From positions 33,531 through 97,530 of the forward strand of contig JAKTTT010000073.1 of assembly GCA_030581615.1 (NCBI GenBank): a stretch of DNA of 64,000 bases, given 5' to 3'. Source of the stretch: Alloascoidea africana (taxonomy: Eukaryota > Ascomycota > Alloascoideomycetes > Alloascoideales > Alloascoideaceae). Below, in pieces: positions 20,906 to 29,417 of the stretch (its first letter is position 1; every line of letters starts with the position of its first letter). The notes beneath the pieces were generated by a model. The model searched no databases. It had not been told where the DNA came from and saw only the letters and a list, made by a program, of their open reading frames with translations. A program made the translations under genes and the position numbers.

Positions 20906-23425
20906 TTAGGACATGGATGACCTGGTACTACTTCCTCCTTTGTCAGAAGAACAACAGCTCGCACTTGCATCTGACAACCTTCTATACAACTGTTCATAAA
21001 AACCTTGATAATTTTGTTCTTCTGAAAAAATCATTTTCTCTTCACCTGAAAAGTGCAAATAATAGTCCAATTGGTGATTTTCCTCACCTCCATATGTCCA
21101 GTGATAATAATAAGGATGGTATGGATTGGATTTGGCTGACCATGATCTGTTCCAACACAAGGAGGAAGAAATTGGGTTTGCTGGGTTCAATTTGCAAACC
21201 AGAAACCGCGCTTGAGAGTCGTTCGCTTCAGTGATCATATATCTGCCAAGAGGTAATCGACTGTTTATCAACTCCATGGCTAGTTTCTTGGGTGCTTCCA
21301 AAAAATTATGAAGCGCTTTTGACGACGTCCCATCATCGCTGACTTCTTGAGATGTGGTTTTGATTTGTCTGGACACAGATGTGCCATGGTAAATGAGAAC
21401 ATAGAAAAAAGCATCAAGGAGTAAGATTCGATCAGGTTTGACGGATCGGGAATCTAGTGGAACGAGTTCCACAGTGACGTCACCATTCCCGCACATGTTG
21501 AAAGACAGCAGTGTGGGATGTATTATAAGAGTGGAATTCTCCAAGTTTTGTCGAATCAAGGTGTTTCGATAAAAAACAGATTCATCGGGGGAAGTGTTGA
21601 ATGTGTTGATCAAGGGACTTCTTTTAAAATGGAAAATGAATTGCGGGAAAAATGCACTTGAACTGGGCAAGTTCAAGCCCATGTTATTTTCATGAATCAA
21701 TGGTTCATGTTCATTAATAGGGAACTGGTATTGATATATGCACTTTGAAGCCTGTTCTGAAAACCGAGTTAATAGGGAATCAAGTTCAGCCTGGGCATCA
21801 ATAGAATTCAACTCTTCGCCGGTATGGCTTAAACGATAAGAAAACTGTTTGGCAAGGATTATTGCAGCTGCCTCCTGATCAAAAGAATCGATAAACTCGG
21901 CATCCGTACCGTTATGGATGGGTCTCGTGACGGTGAAAACTCTGAGTCTGTATCCCTTTTCATGTTGAAGTCTGAATTTTGTTTTAAACTGAATTACAGC
22001 ATGCTTGATCATCGAGTCTTCCGAGTTGCCCGCGACAGGAGCCATTTCATAGAATATGACAAACGTGTCATCAGGTGCTATTGAAGAACATGTCCAACAG
22101 TTTGTGGATCCAATTCCAACTTTATGGTCAGATATCCGACTATTTGATACTGCTCTTGATCTTCCTCTTACTCTTGTTCCCCTTGTTTTAGGCGATGAGG
22201 CAACGTTTCCTATCAAGCCCTCAATCTTTAACTCTGAACTTGTCATGACCTCCAACTTTACGTCATATGCAAGTGTCCTAGGCTCAAGCAACTGGATCAA
22301 CGATTTTTTCAAAATTGGTAATTTGAAAGATTCACACATGTTCATTGTACCGCCAGTTTCCTCCGCTAGCGGTAACATTTCGTACAATCCCACCTGGTCG
22401 TACGATCCCGAAAACAAATCCACTGCAAAGCTATTAGAAGCAAACCATTTTGCCAAAGTTTTGTAAAAAATGGTTGCAGCGTTCAGGTAAGGAATTTTTT
22501 TAACCTTGATGTCTGAATGGGTTCTAATTGTTTCCTTTAACTTTGTGCCAACGATTTTGCCTGGGCCAATGGTGCAAGGGCCCGCGAGGAAAAGAAGAAT
22601 TCTACCTGCTAACGCCGGGCCGATAGCTTTAGCAGCAGTTTGAGAATCCAAAATATTTCGAGCTATGGAGAGCGCCGAGCCAGCTGCTCTAGAAGCTCTT
22701 TCATTACGTGGAACCGCCCAGGGATCCATGTGCAGGTTTTCAATGGCTCTTGATATCACGTTATAACCCTTCTTGACCTTTATGAGGAACTTTGAGCCGC
22801 TATTCCCGGAGCAGGAATGCTCCAGTGCAGAATAATCCTGATCGCCGTTGAGAGCTCTTGTTTTATCCCAGCGTTTGAGACCCAGTTCGTAAACGTGAAG
22901 CAGACGGCCGAACGAGATGAGGCCAAAAAGCGAGTCTTCGGGTAGATAGCCCAGCGAGTTTAGAAGAGACTCTTTTAGAGATTCCAGGTCATCCCGATCC
23001 TGACAAATGTCAACGACAAAGAAAAACACCAGGTTTGATGATTCTTGTTTTCGCGCACGGGGAAGGATATATTCGACCAGGTTGTTTCCAAGTCGGCAGT
23101 CCAAAGGCGTTGCCGATGATGGAGCACTCAATCTGTTTATGTTGAGGCATAGGGGACAGGTCCACAACTTGTGTCTCAGGTCGAGGGAGCAGTACGGGTT
23201 GATGATGCCTCCACACGCATCGCACTGGTTCAGACAGCCGCCACGGCCCGCTCCAGCGTCGCAGTTGATGACGGTGGGGGCTGGTTTGGAGTCCTGCCGA
23301 GGCGCTGGCAAAGGAGTATAGAGCGAGGCCAGGGGGATGACCAGCCTCTGGGCCCGTGAGTTGGACCCTGGCAGCCTATTCCACGTGAATCTTATATTGG
23401 GGTCTGGAGCGTCGCCCATGCCATG
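20906..23425 (-). CDS. Sec23-family COPII/Sar1 GTPase-activating protein (Sec23 or Nel1-like)
   Basis: About 839 residues. The N-terminus IRFTWNRLPGSNSRAQRLVI followed by SLYTPL matches Sec23 position for position. A zinc finger follows (CDAC..NPYC..WTCPLC), preceded by an unusual extra Cys-Gly-rich insert. The vWA-like trunk contains FFFVVDI and LFGLISFGR, then SGSYDQVGLYEM; SFDQEAAA and the helical and gelsolin parts come next. SQARFLVCKLNPA keeps the arginine finger that stimulates Sar1. It is more divergent than expected for an essential Sec23 and longer than the ~770-residue norm, so it may be a paralogue such as Nel1. Two ATGs (23425, 23419) suit the N-terminus. Intron-like signals lie upstream (23576-23522). 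Confidence 0.8.
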   Translation of the reverse strand, partial: HGMGDAPDPNIRFTWNRLPGSNSRAQRLVIPLASLYTPLPAPRQDSKPAPTVINCDAGAGRGGCLNQCDACGGIINPYCSLDLRHKLWTCPLCLNINRLSAPSSATPLDCRLGNNLVEYILPRARKQESSNLVFFFVVDICQDRDDLESLKESLLNSLGYLPEDSLFGLISFGRLLHVYELGLKRWDKTRALNGDQDYSALEHSCSGNSGSKFLIKVKKGYNVISRAIENLHMDPWAVPRNERASRAAGSALSIARNILDSQTAAKAIGPALAGRILLFLAGPCTIGPGKIVGTKLKETIRTHSDIKVKKIPYLNAATIFYKTLAKWFASNSFAVDLFSGSYDQVGLYEMLPLAEETGGTMNMCESFKLPILKKSLIQLLEPRTLAYDVKLEVMTSSELKIEGLIGNVASSPKTRGTRVRGRSRAVSNSRISDHKVGIGSTNCWTCSSIAPDDTFVIFYEMAPVAGNSEDSMIKHAVIQFKTKFRLQHEKGYRLRVFTVTRPIHNGTDAEFIDSFDQEAAAIILAKQFSYRLSHTGEELNSIDAQAELDSLLTRFSEQASKCIYQYQFPINEHEPLIHENNMGLNLPSSSAFFPQFIFHFKRSPLINTFNTSPDESVFYRNTLIRQNLENSTLIIHPTLLSFNMCGNGDVTVELVPLDSRSVKPDRILLLDAFFYVLIYHGTSVSRQIKTTSQEVSDDGTSSKALHNFLEAPKKLAMELINSRLPLGRYMITEANDSQARFLVCKLNPANPISSSLCWNRSWSAKSNPYHPYYYHWTYGGEENHQLDYYLHFSGEEKMIFSEEQNYQGFYEQLYRRLSDASASCCSSDKGGSSTRSSMS

Positions 23426-23479
23426 GCCATGGCCGTCTCCAGCGCAAGGCGGCTGGGGCAGAGGCCTCTGGCTGCTGTA

Positions 23480-23513
<34 letters not shown>

Positions 23514-23521
23514 GCCAGCGT

Positions 23522-23576
23522 CTAGAAAGCAGTTAGTCCGCCAGAACTGAGGACACGGAGACAGAGGAGCACTCAC
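23522..23576 (-). other. Possible 5'-leader intron of the Sec23-like gene
   Basis: On the minus strand the signals are GTGAGT, GGACTAACTG and TTTCTAG, spaced as in this genome's introns and preceded by ATGGTG. Splicing ATGGTG across it does not join the Sec23 frame, so it would be a leader intron or lie in an overlapping upstream ORF. Confidence 0.45.
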
Positions 23577-23848
23577 CACCATTGTGTTCAGCTTCAGCTT
23601 CAGCTTCGTGGAGGAGGAGAGGCAGAATAGGGGCCTGCTGCGGACCAAAAGGGGCCTGCGAGCTTAACTCCGACGCGCGGCGCTGATTGGCCGGATCGGG
23701 CGGGCTGCAGCTTCGGGCGTGCACGGTGCATCCCGGGCGTACGGGTGTATGTGTCGGATAGGGTTTCCGCCGCAGCGGTGGGGAGACATATGCACAAAAA
23801 ACGGTTTTCGCGAAACGGTTGAGGATGTGGTGTGACTGCCGGTGCTGG

Positions 23849-23856
23849 TATAAAAC
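23849..23856 (+). promoter_or_regulatory. TATA box of the RGS-domain gene
   Basis: TATAAAAC lies 62 bp before the ATG at 23918. It supports that start over the in-frame ATG at 23825, which lies upstream of the TATA box. Confidence 0.55.
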
Positions 23857-23917
23857 ACAAATCGCCGCTGGGCTCCTCCCCACAAGCACAAGCGCACCTC
23901 CCGAAACAGGCTCCACC

Positions 23918-25285
23918 ATGCCAGAACCTAATGGAATTTCCTTCGACAACATCATAAATAATAGAACCCGCTCGCCCTATTCCCTGCGCGACCTTCAGCT
24001 GTATCTTCACAAGGTCCACTCGCTCGAAAACCTCAGCTTTTTGCTGGAAGTGCGCCAGTATCAGGATTTGTACTCCCAGCTCAAAGATTGCTTCACCGCT
24101 CCAACACAGCCCTCTCACGAGCGAATAAAAGGTCTGAGGCAGAATTTGGAAACGACATGGGATAACATAATCAGTACCTTCATCTTGCCAACCTCTGCCC
24201 ATGAGATCAACATCCCATTTGATATCAGACACAAGATTCTGAAAGAAACGGAAAAGTTTGATTTCTCTATGAATGATACGTTTGATATCAAGCATCAAAA
24301 TGACCTGTATCCGATTCAGGAGAAGGTCATTTTTGCAGAGTTGCCCGATCCTTCTATTCTCAAGGAGGCCTACCGAATAGTGACCGATTTGATCAAAGAA
24401 GGATGTATGGGGGGCTTCATAGATGCTCAGAAAAGGGAAGAACAGGATCAGAATCATAATCATAATCATAATCATAATCATAATCACCAGGACCAACAAG
24501 TCCAGCCTTTCTACGGTTCTTCCTACTCACCAACCTCAAGACTGCGGCCAAGACCGCTTAGCGAACAAGGAGAAGAGACAAACAGTGTTAACCATATATG
24601 TCCTTTCAACCACTGTCCTTGTGATACTGATGAGTTTAGCAGTGCAAGCATGACGGAAATAGGGGGAACCAGTGAGGCGCAAAAGATTCCCAGCAGTTCA
24701 ACCTCTACTTTCACCTCCATGACTTCAAATACCTATCCTGTTTTGCAACCATTTCATCATCGACCTGATTTTGCAAAGACTAGCAGATCGGTGGAACTCG
24801 AAATTGCCACAGATAATAACAATCCAACGGATACAAGAAGAGCAAGGTATTCAAACCCAAATTCTTTCCCGATTGTATCAAGAAAGCAGCAACAAAAATA
24901 TTATAGAAAAAGCGAGCACATGCTTGAGTCCGCTCCTTCCCTAATTTCGGAACCTGCAACAACAACAACAGCAGCGGCAGCGGCAAGTCCACGATCTCAA
25001 ATGTTTTCAAGTATAAGGAAACTAGTTAAAGGCGATATTAGGAAAAACCGGAATGACTCGGCTATTTCATCATCAACAGACGGTTTGGAAAGAACCAGAT
25101 CACACGGATGGCTTTATCATCATAGTCATAGCCATGATCGCTCCTCCAAAATTGCAAATTATGCATTGGATTCAAGAACACAACAGCAACAGCAACAACA
25201 ACAGCAACAGTGTACCACTAGAACTGCCTCGGATTCTAGCGGCTTGCTAAGATCAAAAACCGCTGCCGCCAAGAGCCGAAGGTGA
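23918..25285 (+). CDS. RGS-domain protein, Rgs2-like regulator of G-protein signalling
   Basis: 455 residues. The first ~170 form an RGS-type helical domain: YSLRDLQLYLHKVHSLENLS, then FLLEVRQY, a middle helix pair, and a closing SILKEAYRIVTDLIKEGCMG segment. RGS proteins speed GTP hydrolysis on G-alpha; in yeast, Rgs2 acts on the glucose-sensing Gpa2. The rest is low complexity: an Asn-His repeat (from about 24452), Ser/Thr-rich parts, and a Gln run near 25185, with no TM segments. CACCATG at 23918 is a good initiation context downstream of a TATA box. The RGS assignment rests on motif resemblance, and Rgs2 versus another RGS class is not settled. Confidence 0.68.
   Translation: MPEPNGISFDNIINNRTRSPYSLRDLQLYLHKVHSLENLSFLLEVRQYQDLYSQLKDCFTAPTQPSHERIKGLRQNLETTWDNIISTFILPTSAHEINIPFDIRHKILKETEKFDFSMNDTFDIKHQNDLYPIQEKVIFAELPDPSILKEAYRIVTDLIKEGCMGGFIDAQKREEQDQNHNHNHNHNHNHQDQQVQPFYGSSYSPTSRLRPRPLSEQGEETNSVNHICPFNHCPCDTDEFSSASMTEIGGTSEAQKIPSSSTSTFTSMTSNTYPVLQPFHHRPDFAKTSRSVELEIATDNNNPTDTRRARYSNPNSFPIVSRKQQQKYYRKSEHMLESAPSLISEPATTTTAAAAASPRSQMFSSIRKLVKGDIRKNRNDSAISSSTDGLERTRSHGWLYHHSHSHDRSSKIANYALDSRTQQQQQQQQQQCTTRTASDSSGLLRSKTAAAKSRR
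24452..24486 (+). repeat. AATCAT hexanucleotide repeat encoding Asn-His
   Basis: Nearly six AATCAT units in frame within the RGS gene give an alternating Asn-His tract. The repeat is likely variable in length between strains. Confidence 0.85.
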
Positions 25286-26901
25286 GAGAAAATATGTATT
25301 ATAGTAGCGATCAACAGGGACACAAACAAGCAGACATCATCATCATCATCATCGTCGTCATCATTGATCGGTCGATGCCATTTTCTTAACTCGATCAGAT
25401 TCAGATTTCATTTCTTGTTTCATTATTATTATTATACCACTACTTAAAACGTTTTTTTCTTTTTTTAATGAGCAAGCTTTAAGGGTTTCGATAAGCAGTT
25501 ACAGCTATTACAACAATAAAAAAAGAAAAAGAAAAAGAAAAAGAAAAAGAAAAACGTGAATTTGGTACCTATAAAGTTATGCACATGGGCATAACCGTTT
25601 TGATGACATTTATTCATCAATCACCTGTTTTTTCTGCCTTCTATTTTTTTGTTTTTTGTTCCCATATCATCTGTTAAAAAATTATTCTTTCTTTGTCTTT
25701 TTTTTTTATCATCAAAAAATTGTTATCTCCATTTATCTTATTTTTTATTTTTATTTTTGTACAAAACCAGAACCAAAAGAATTTGCAAAGTTATCAGAAA
25801 CATTGAGAGTTTTTTTTTAGAGGTCGCATTTTATTTATTTATCCCTTATTATTAATGGAAAGGATCTAATGAAGATATGATTATTTGAGTATTATCGGTT
25901 GGAGGAGACTCGTTAAGTTCTTTCTCATGAGTCTTGAAATTCATTGTTTCAAAAAAGCTTCCCCCCAAAATTCTAGATCTGTTTTGCACTTTGTTATGTT
26001 AAAAGTCAAAACAAAGATTTTACAGACATTCCCGTGATCAAAACCCTTGTTCAAAACCTTCCAAACTACAGGTTACTTTCAAGAAAAAGAATTGGTAATC
26101 GTTGTTCAACACAATTAAAAAGGTTGGTAATCAATCAGGAGTGGTTCTAACTGGTGATAGATATGCTTCCTAAATATCTAAACCTTGCGCAGTAGGATTC
26201 AAAGGGAGAAATGTCTGGTTGCTGTCCAAGATTTTTAAAAAGTGTGAAAAGGTGTCATTGGGTCATTCATGTTTTGATTCAAAACACATTCATCTAATTT
26301 CCAAAAAGTTTAACAGCTGAACCTAATACAACAATATGTATGCTAACCCCCTGTTTTTTTTTTTCTACTAGTTATTCAAGCTTGCTTGTTAATGGAAACC
26401 ACATTTTTACATTGTCGGTAATGAATGGAAAAGCCCCCACATAAAAAAACAAAACTAAAAACTGAAAATCATGTTTCTGTGTCGATCAATAAAACTGTAT
26501 TGCACAGAAATTATTACGACAAAGTATAGTAAGGACACACAATAATAAGAAAAGAAAAAAAAAAGTATATAAAGAGAAAAACCTATTGAAACTACTCTAT
26601 CAATATACCAAAAACAAAAACAAAAAAAAACAAAACAAAACAAAAATAGATAAAAAAACAAAAAGGGGGAAAAAATTGAAAGGCTAAGAGGAAAAGCCAA
26701 TAAAATATAGTCTTTTCATAATGTCGTCAAAGGTTACAATAAGCTTTTCTTTTTTTGCTTCTCTTCTTCTTTTAAAAGGTAAAAATCATTCTTTCATATA
26801 TTTCTTTTTTTATAACACTCCAAAGAGTTGATAAACCAGGGGGGAACCAGGAAGGAATAAATCATCAGGTGGTATTTAAGATTCAATGAGAGTCAAAAGA
26901 T
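25286..26901. other. Convergent AT-rich intergenic region
   Basis: 1.6 kb between the RGS gene and the bZIP gene. It has AAAAAG repeats (about 25519-25553), a CATCAT run near 25335 and an AAAAC-rich tract near 26610-26650. The only ORFs come from homopolymer-rich sequence. No gene is supported. Confidence 0.5.
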
Positions 26902-27861
26902 TTAGAGCTCAATTTTTACCTTCCCATTTGTATTATCAAACAGGTTTGATTTCTCTTCATTACCCATTACTCTGGATCTCAACAGTTTAAGATTCTCCTC
27001 TTCTCTTTCCTCGTTTTTTTCAATAACAAGAGTTCTTAACCACTTGTTTTCCATTTCAAGTTTCATGATTTGACTCTTCAACTCACCGACTTTATCCGTA
27101 AGTTGTCTAGTGGTGCGTTCCATTTCCTGCTCACGTTGCTTCTTTTTAATGCGGAACCTAGCAGAGGCAGCAGTATTTCGTTTTTTCTTATCCTCATCGT
27201 TGGCCATTTTGATTTGCATCTCAGGCGTCAACTTTTTAGTTGGCGGCTCATGAGAAGCAATGGTCGAAGCTTTCCGCTTCTTGTTACAAGCTGCTCCTCT
27301 GGGGACCGGGAGCACGGTTGGATGGGGAGAAGGTATCGTGTAAGCGGGTTGTGGGGGGACTGGCTGGAAAGCACCAAAATCAATCTGGGACAACTCGGCA
27401 GCAATGTCAGGAGCTCCTCCACTCAAGGCTTGGTAAAAAGGCTCAGCTTTCGCTTGCTGCTGCTGCTGTTGTTGTTGTTGTGAGCGATCTTGAGACTGAA
27501 GATCAACATTGAAAAGGTTCGGAGTGGCCAAAAGGCTGTGAAGATCGTCGTCGCCGGCGTTTGAATTAAAGTGTTTATGATTTTGGGCTTCTTGTCCAGC
27601 TGGACTTGTGTTTTCAATCGCACTGTTGAACAGCTGAATATTCTTATCTTTTATAGATAGATCATCGTTAAAGTTCAGCAGAGGATCAATAGATGAAGAT
27701 TCCACATCAAAGTTGAAGAACTCGTTATTCTGGAAAATGCTCAAATCCTCAGTTCCTTGATGTGATTCCGAGGTGCTGAGGGCGGGCGAGCCAGCGGGAT
27801 CCACGTTCAGAGTAGAGATGTATCTATTCACCTCTGACCTGTCATTCATGTTAAACGACAT
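26902..27861 (-). CDS. bZIP transcription factor, MetR/Cys3-type sulfur regulator
   Basis: 319 residues. The C-terminal bZIP contains the basic region KKRNTAASARFRIKKKQREQ, followed by a heptad zipper. NTAASARFR..KKK is the signature of the fungal Cys-3/MetR/Met4 group, activators of sulfur-assimilation genes. The N-terminal two thirds is acidic and low complexity, with a poly-Gln tract (about 27440-27475) and a basic KKRK cluster (about 27280) that could be a nuclear signal. The ATG at 27861 is the first in frame. On the minus strand, CCTTCCTAG lies 26 bp upstream of it and could be a leader-intron acceptor. In Neurospora and Aspergillus such factors are controlled by an SCF ubiquitin ligase; whether that holds here is unknown. 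Confidence 0.75.
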   Translation of the reverse strand: MSFNMNDRSEVNRYISTLNVDPAGSPALSTSESHQGTEDLSIFQNNEFFNFDVESSSIDPLLNFNDDLSIKDKNIQLFNSAIENTSPAGQEAQNHKHFNSNAGDDDLHSLLATPNLFNVDLQSQDRSQQQQQQQQQAKAEPFYQALSGGAPDIAAELSQIDFGAFQPVPPQPAYTIPSPHPTVLPVPRGAACNKKRKASTIASHEPPTKKLTPEMQIKMANDEDKKKRNTAASARFRIKKKQREQEMERTTRQLTDKVGELKSQIMKLEMENKWLRTLVIEKNEEREEENLKLLRSRVMGNEEKSNLFDNTNGKVKIEL

Positions 27862-28521
27862 TTCTCTGGCGTTGCGAGCGCTAGGAAGGGGGTATTAATT
27901 GTTGGAGGAGGACTAAAAGTCTTTTTCTGGAGGGAAAAGAGGAAGGAGAAGCTGGTACTTAAAGGCAAAAAAAAAAAGTGGTGAGTGGACGCACCCGATC
28001 TCCAGAGGACCCGACGGGGTATGCAGGGCACAGGAAAACTGCCGCATCGGGAAGGTCTGGAAACACGAGATCGGGCCTATCCGAGGACCGTGCGTCCCGA
28101 TTAGGCAAAACGCATCTGAAAACTGGATCTGGGGGGCCCGAAAGACCCGTCGGCTGCGCACTCATTGAGCCATCGGGGCCCGGCATGAGGCCATCACCCG
28201 TGACCCGGCGCCCCCCGTTCGGGAAGTGTCGAGAGCCGCTAGCGAACAGCCGAGAGAGCAGCCGAGCGAACGGACTGGGACCAAACACCCTGGAGCGACC
28301 AGCCTGGGACCAAATATCGAGGCCCCGAGAGCCCCTGTTGCTCTGCTTCTACTATCTGGAGATGGAACAGAGGCTGGATGGCCCCGTCTGGCTTCGAGCA
28401 GACTGGATTGGCCTGGGACTGCCCGCCGATCACCGCAAAGACGCAGAGACGAGGATCTCTGGGCTGTCATTCCTAGCTCTTGCTTCGATTACGCACGAAT
28501 CTAATTTAAGGCCCACTCACT
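27862..28521. promoter_or_regulatory. GC-rich intergenic island upstream of the bZIP gene
   Basis: From about 27980 to 28560 the sequence turns sharply GC-rich against AT-rich surroundings. Overlapping ORFs on both strands look like side effects of composition; none resembles a known protein. CTGGGACCAAA occurs twice (28275-28285 and 28304-28314) and CAGCCGAG-type words recur near 28240-28265. On the minus strand the island ends in an 11-T run (about 27968-27978), which would also suit a Pol III terminator. It may be a long regulated leader or promoter, or a noncoding RNA. Confidence 0.4.
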
Positions 28522-28752
28522 ATGTCTTTCCCAGTGGACAAGCTTCCGCGACTCTCAAGGTTAAAAAAAACCCTTAAAACGCTTGTGACCTCTTTGGATC
28601 GACAGTATGACGACAAAGTCACTTCTTTTTATTTATCTGAGTGGGCCAATTTTCTTGCGGGGAACAGAGAGAAAAACGAGACGTCAGTGGACATTTCGAT
28701 TCGGCTGCTTCTGGAGCCTCCTAAAATGAATCTGCAATCCTCAGCTAAATGA
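28522..28752 (+). CDS. Small hypothetical ORF, 76 residues
   Basis: It starts at a true ATG with an in-frame TAA 12 bases upstream. The product is Lys/Leu-rich at first (MSFPVDKLPRLSRLKKTLKT), then mixed, with no TM segment. I do not recognise it. It could be a small gene, the first exon of a larger one (ACCCTAACC and possible acceptors lie at about 28780-28842), or chance. Confidence 0.3.
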   Translation: MSFPVDKLPRLSRLKKTLKTLVTSLDRQYDDKVTSFYLSEWANFLAGNREKNETSVDISIRLLLEPPKMNLQSSAK

Positions 28753-29417
28753 ATCATCCCCTTTAACTGTCATCTGAACCCTAACCAAACTGAAAACCAA
28801 TTTGTGACGGCTTTTGAGTTAAGCCACCCACTATCTGACACAGACGACTATACCGATCATAAACTCCAGCATTTTTGCCAAGTCGTCGGGTTCTATTTGG
28901 TCCTTGGGTGTCTACATTCCCATCTATTCCATTGAACTATTTTCTATTATTATTGTTGTTCCAAATGGCTTGGCTTGGCTTTCCCATCTGTTTGTTCATG
29001 TTGGGTGAGGTTAATCCGACTTTTGAGGTTAAATACCGCGCCTGAATCTAGCTTATCCAACGAGAGCTCCCGTTTTTCTTTTTTTCTCTCTAGACAAGCA
29101 ACAGCAGCGGCGTCTACATACAAAAATGCCAACACTTTAGAAATTGGGGCTATAGTGCGAAAAGTACGCATATCGGTGGGAAAACAAATGGACTCAAAGA
29201 ATAGGGCTATGTGGGTCTTGGCTTGAGCTTTTCTCACTGGTTTATATTTCAGCGGCAATTCCTCTTAAAAACTTCCTCAACAAATTGAGAGACCTAGGGC
29301 AAGTTGCTAAAGTAGTCAGCACAAAAAAAAAAAGATTCCCAAACCTTGTTCTTCTTCTTTCTCTTCCTCCTCTCTCACTAGCCACCCATTCTTCGGCAAT
29401 TACAAATCCGCGTTACC
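28753..29417. other. Intergenic region before the thioesterase gene
   Basis: 665 bp of mixed composition, with a short open stretch encoding hydrophobic residues (28842-28996) that has no start or recognised match. It should contain the thioesterase promoter. Confidence 0.4.

Larger units (their letters stand above)
23426..23917. promoter_or_regulatory. Divergent promoter region between Sec23-like and RGS genes
   Basis: A 492-bp GC-richer region. The Sec23-like side has a run of CTGTTG/CAACAG repeats (23478-23511) and intron-like signals at 23522-23576. The RGS side has TATAAAAC at 23849-23856. Confidence 0.55.

Noticed and set aside
26455-26700. 81-codon minus-strand ORF rich in Phe
   Set aside because: Produced by A-rich homopolymer and AAAAC repeats in a 3' spacer.
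27978-28577. 199-codon plus-strand ORF and several overlapping minus-strand ORFs in the GC island
   Set aside because: They arise from GC-rich composition with few stops. No protein family resemblance, and strong starts are lacking.
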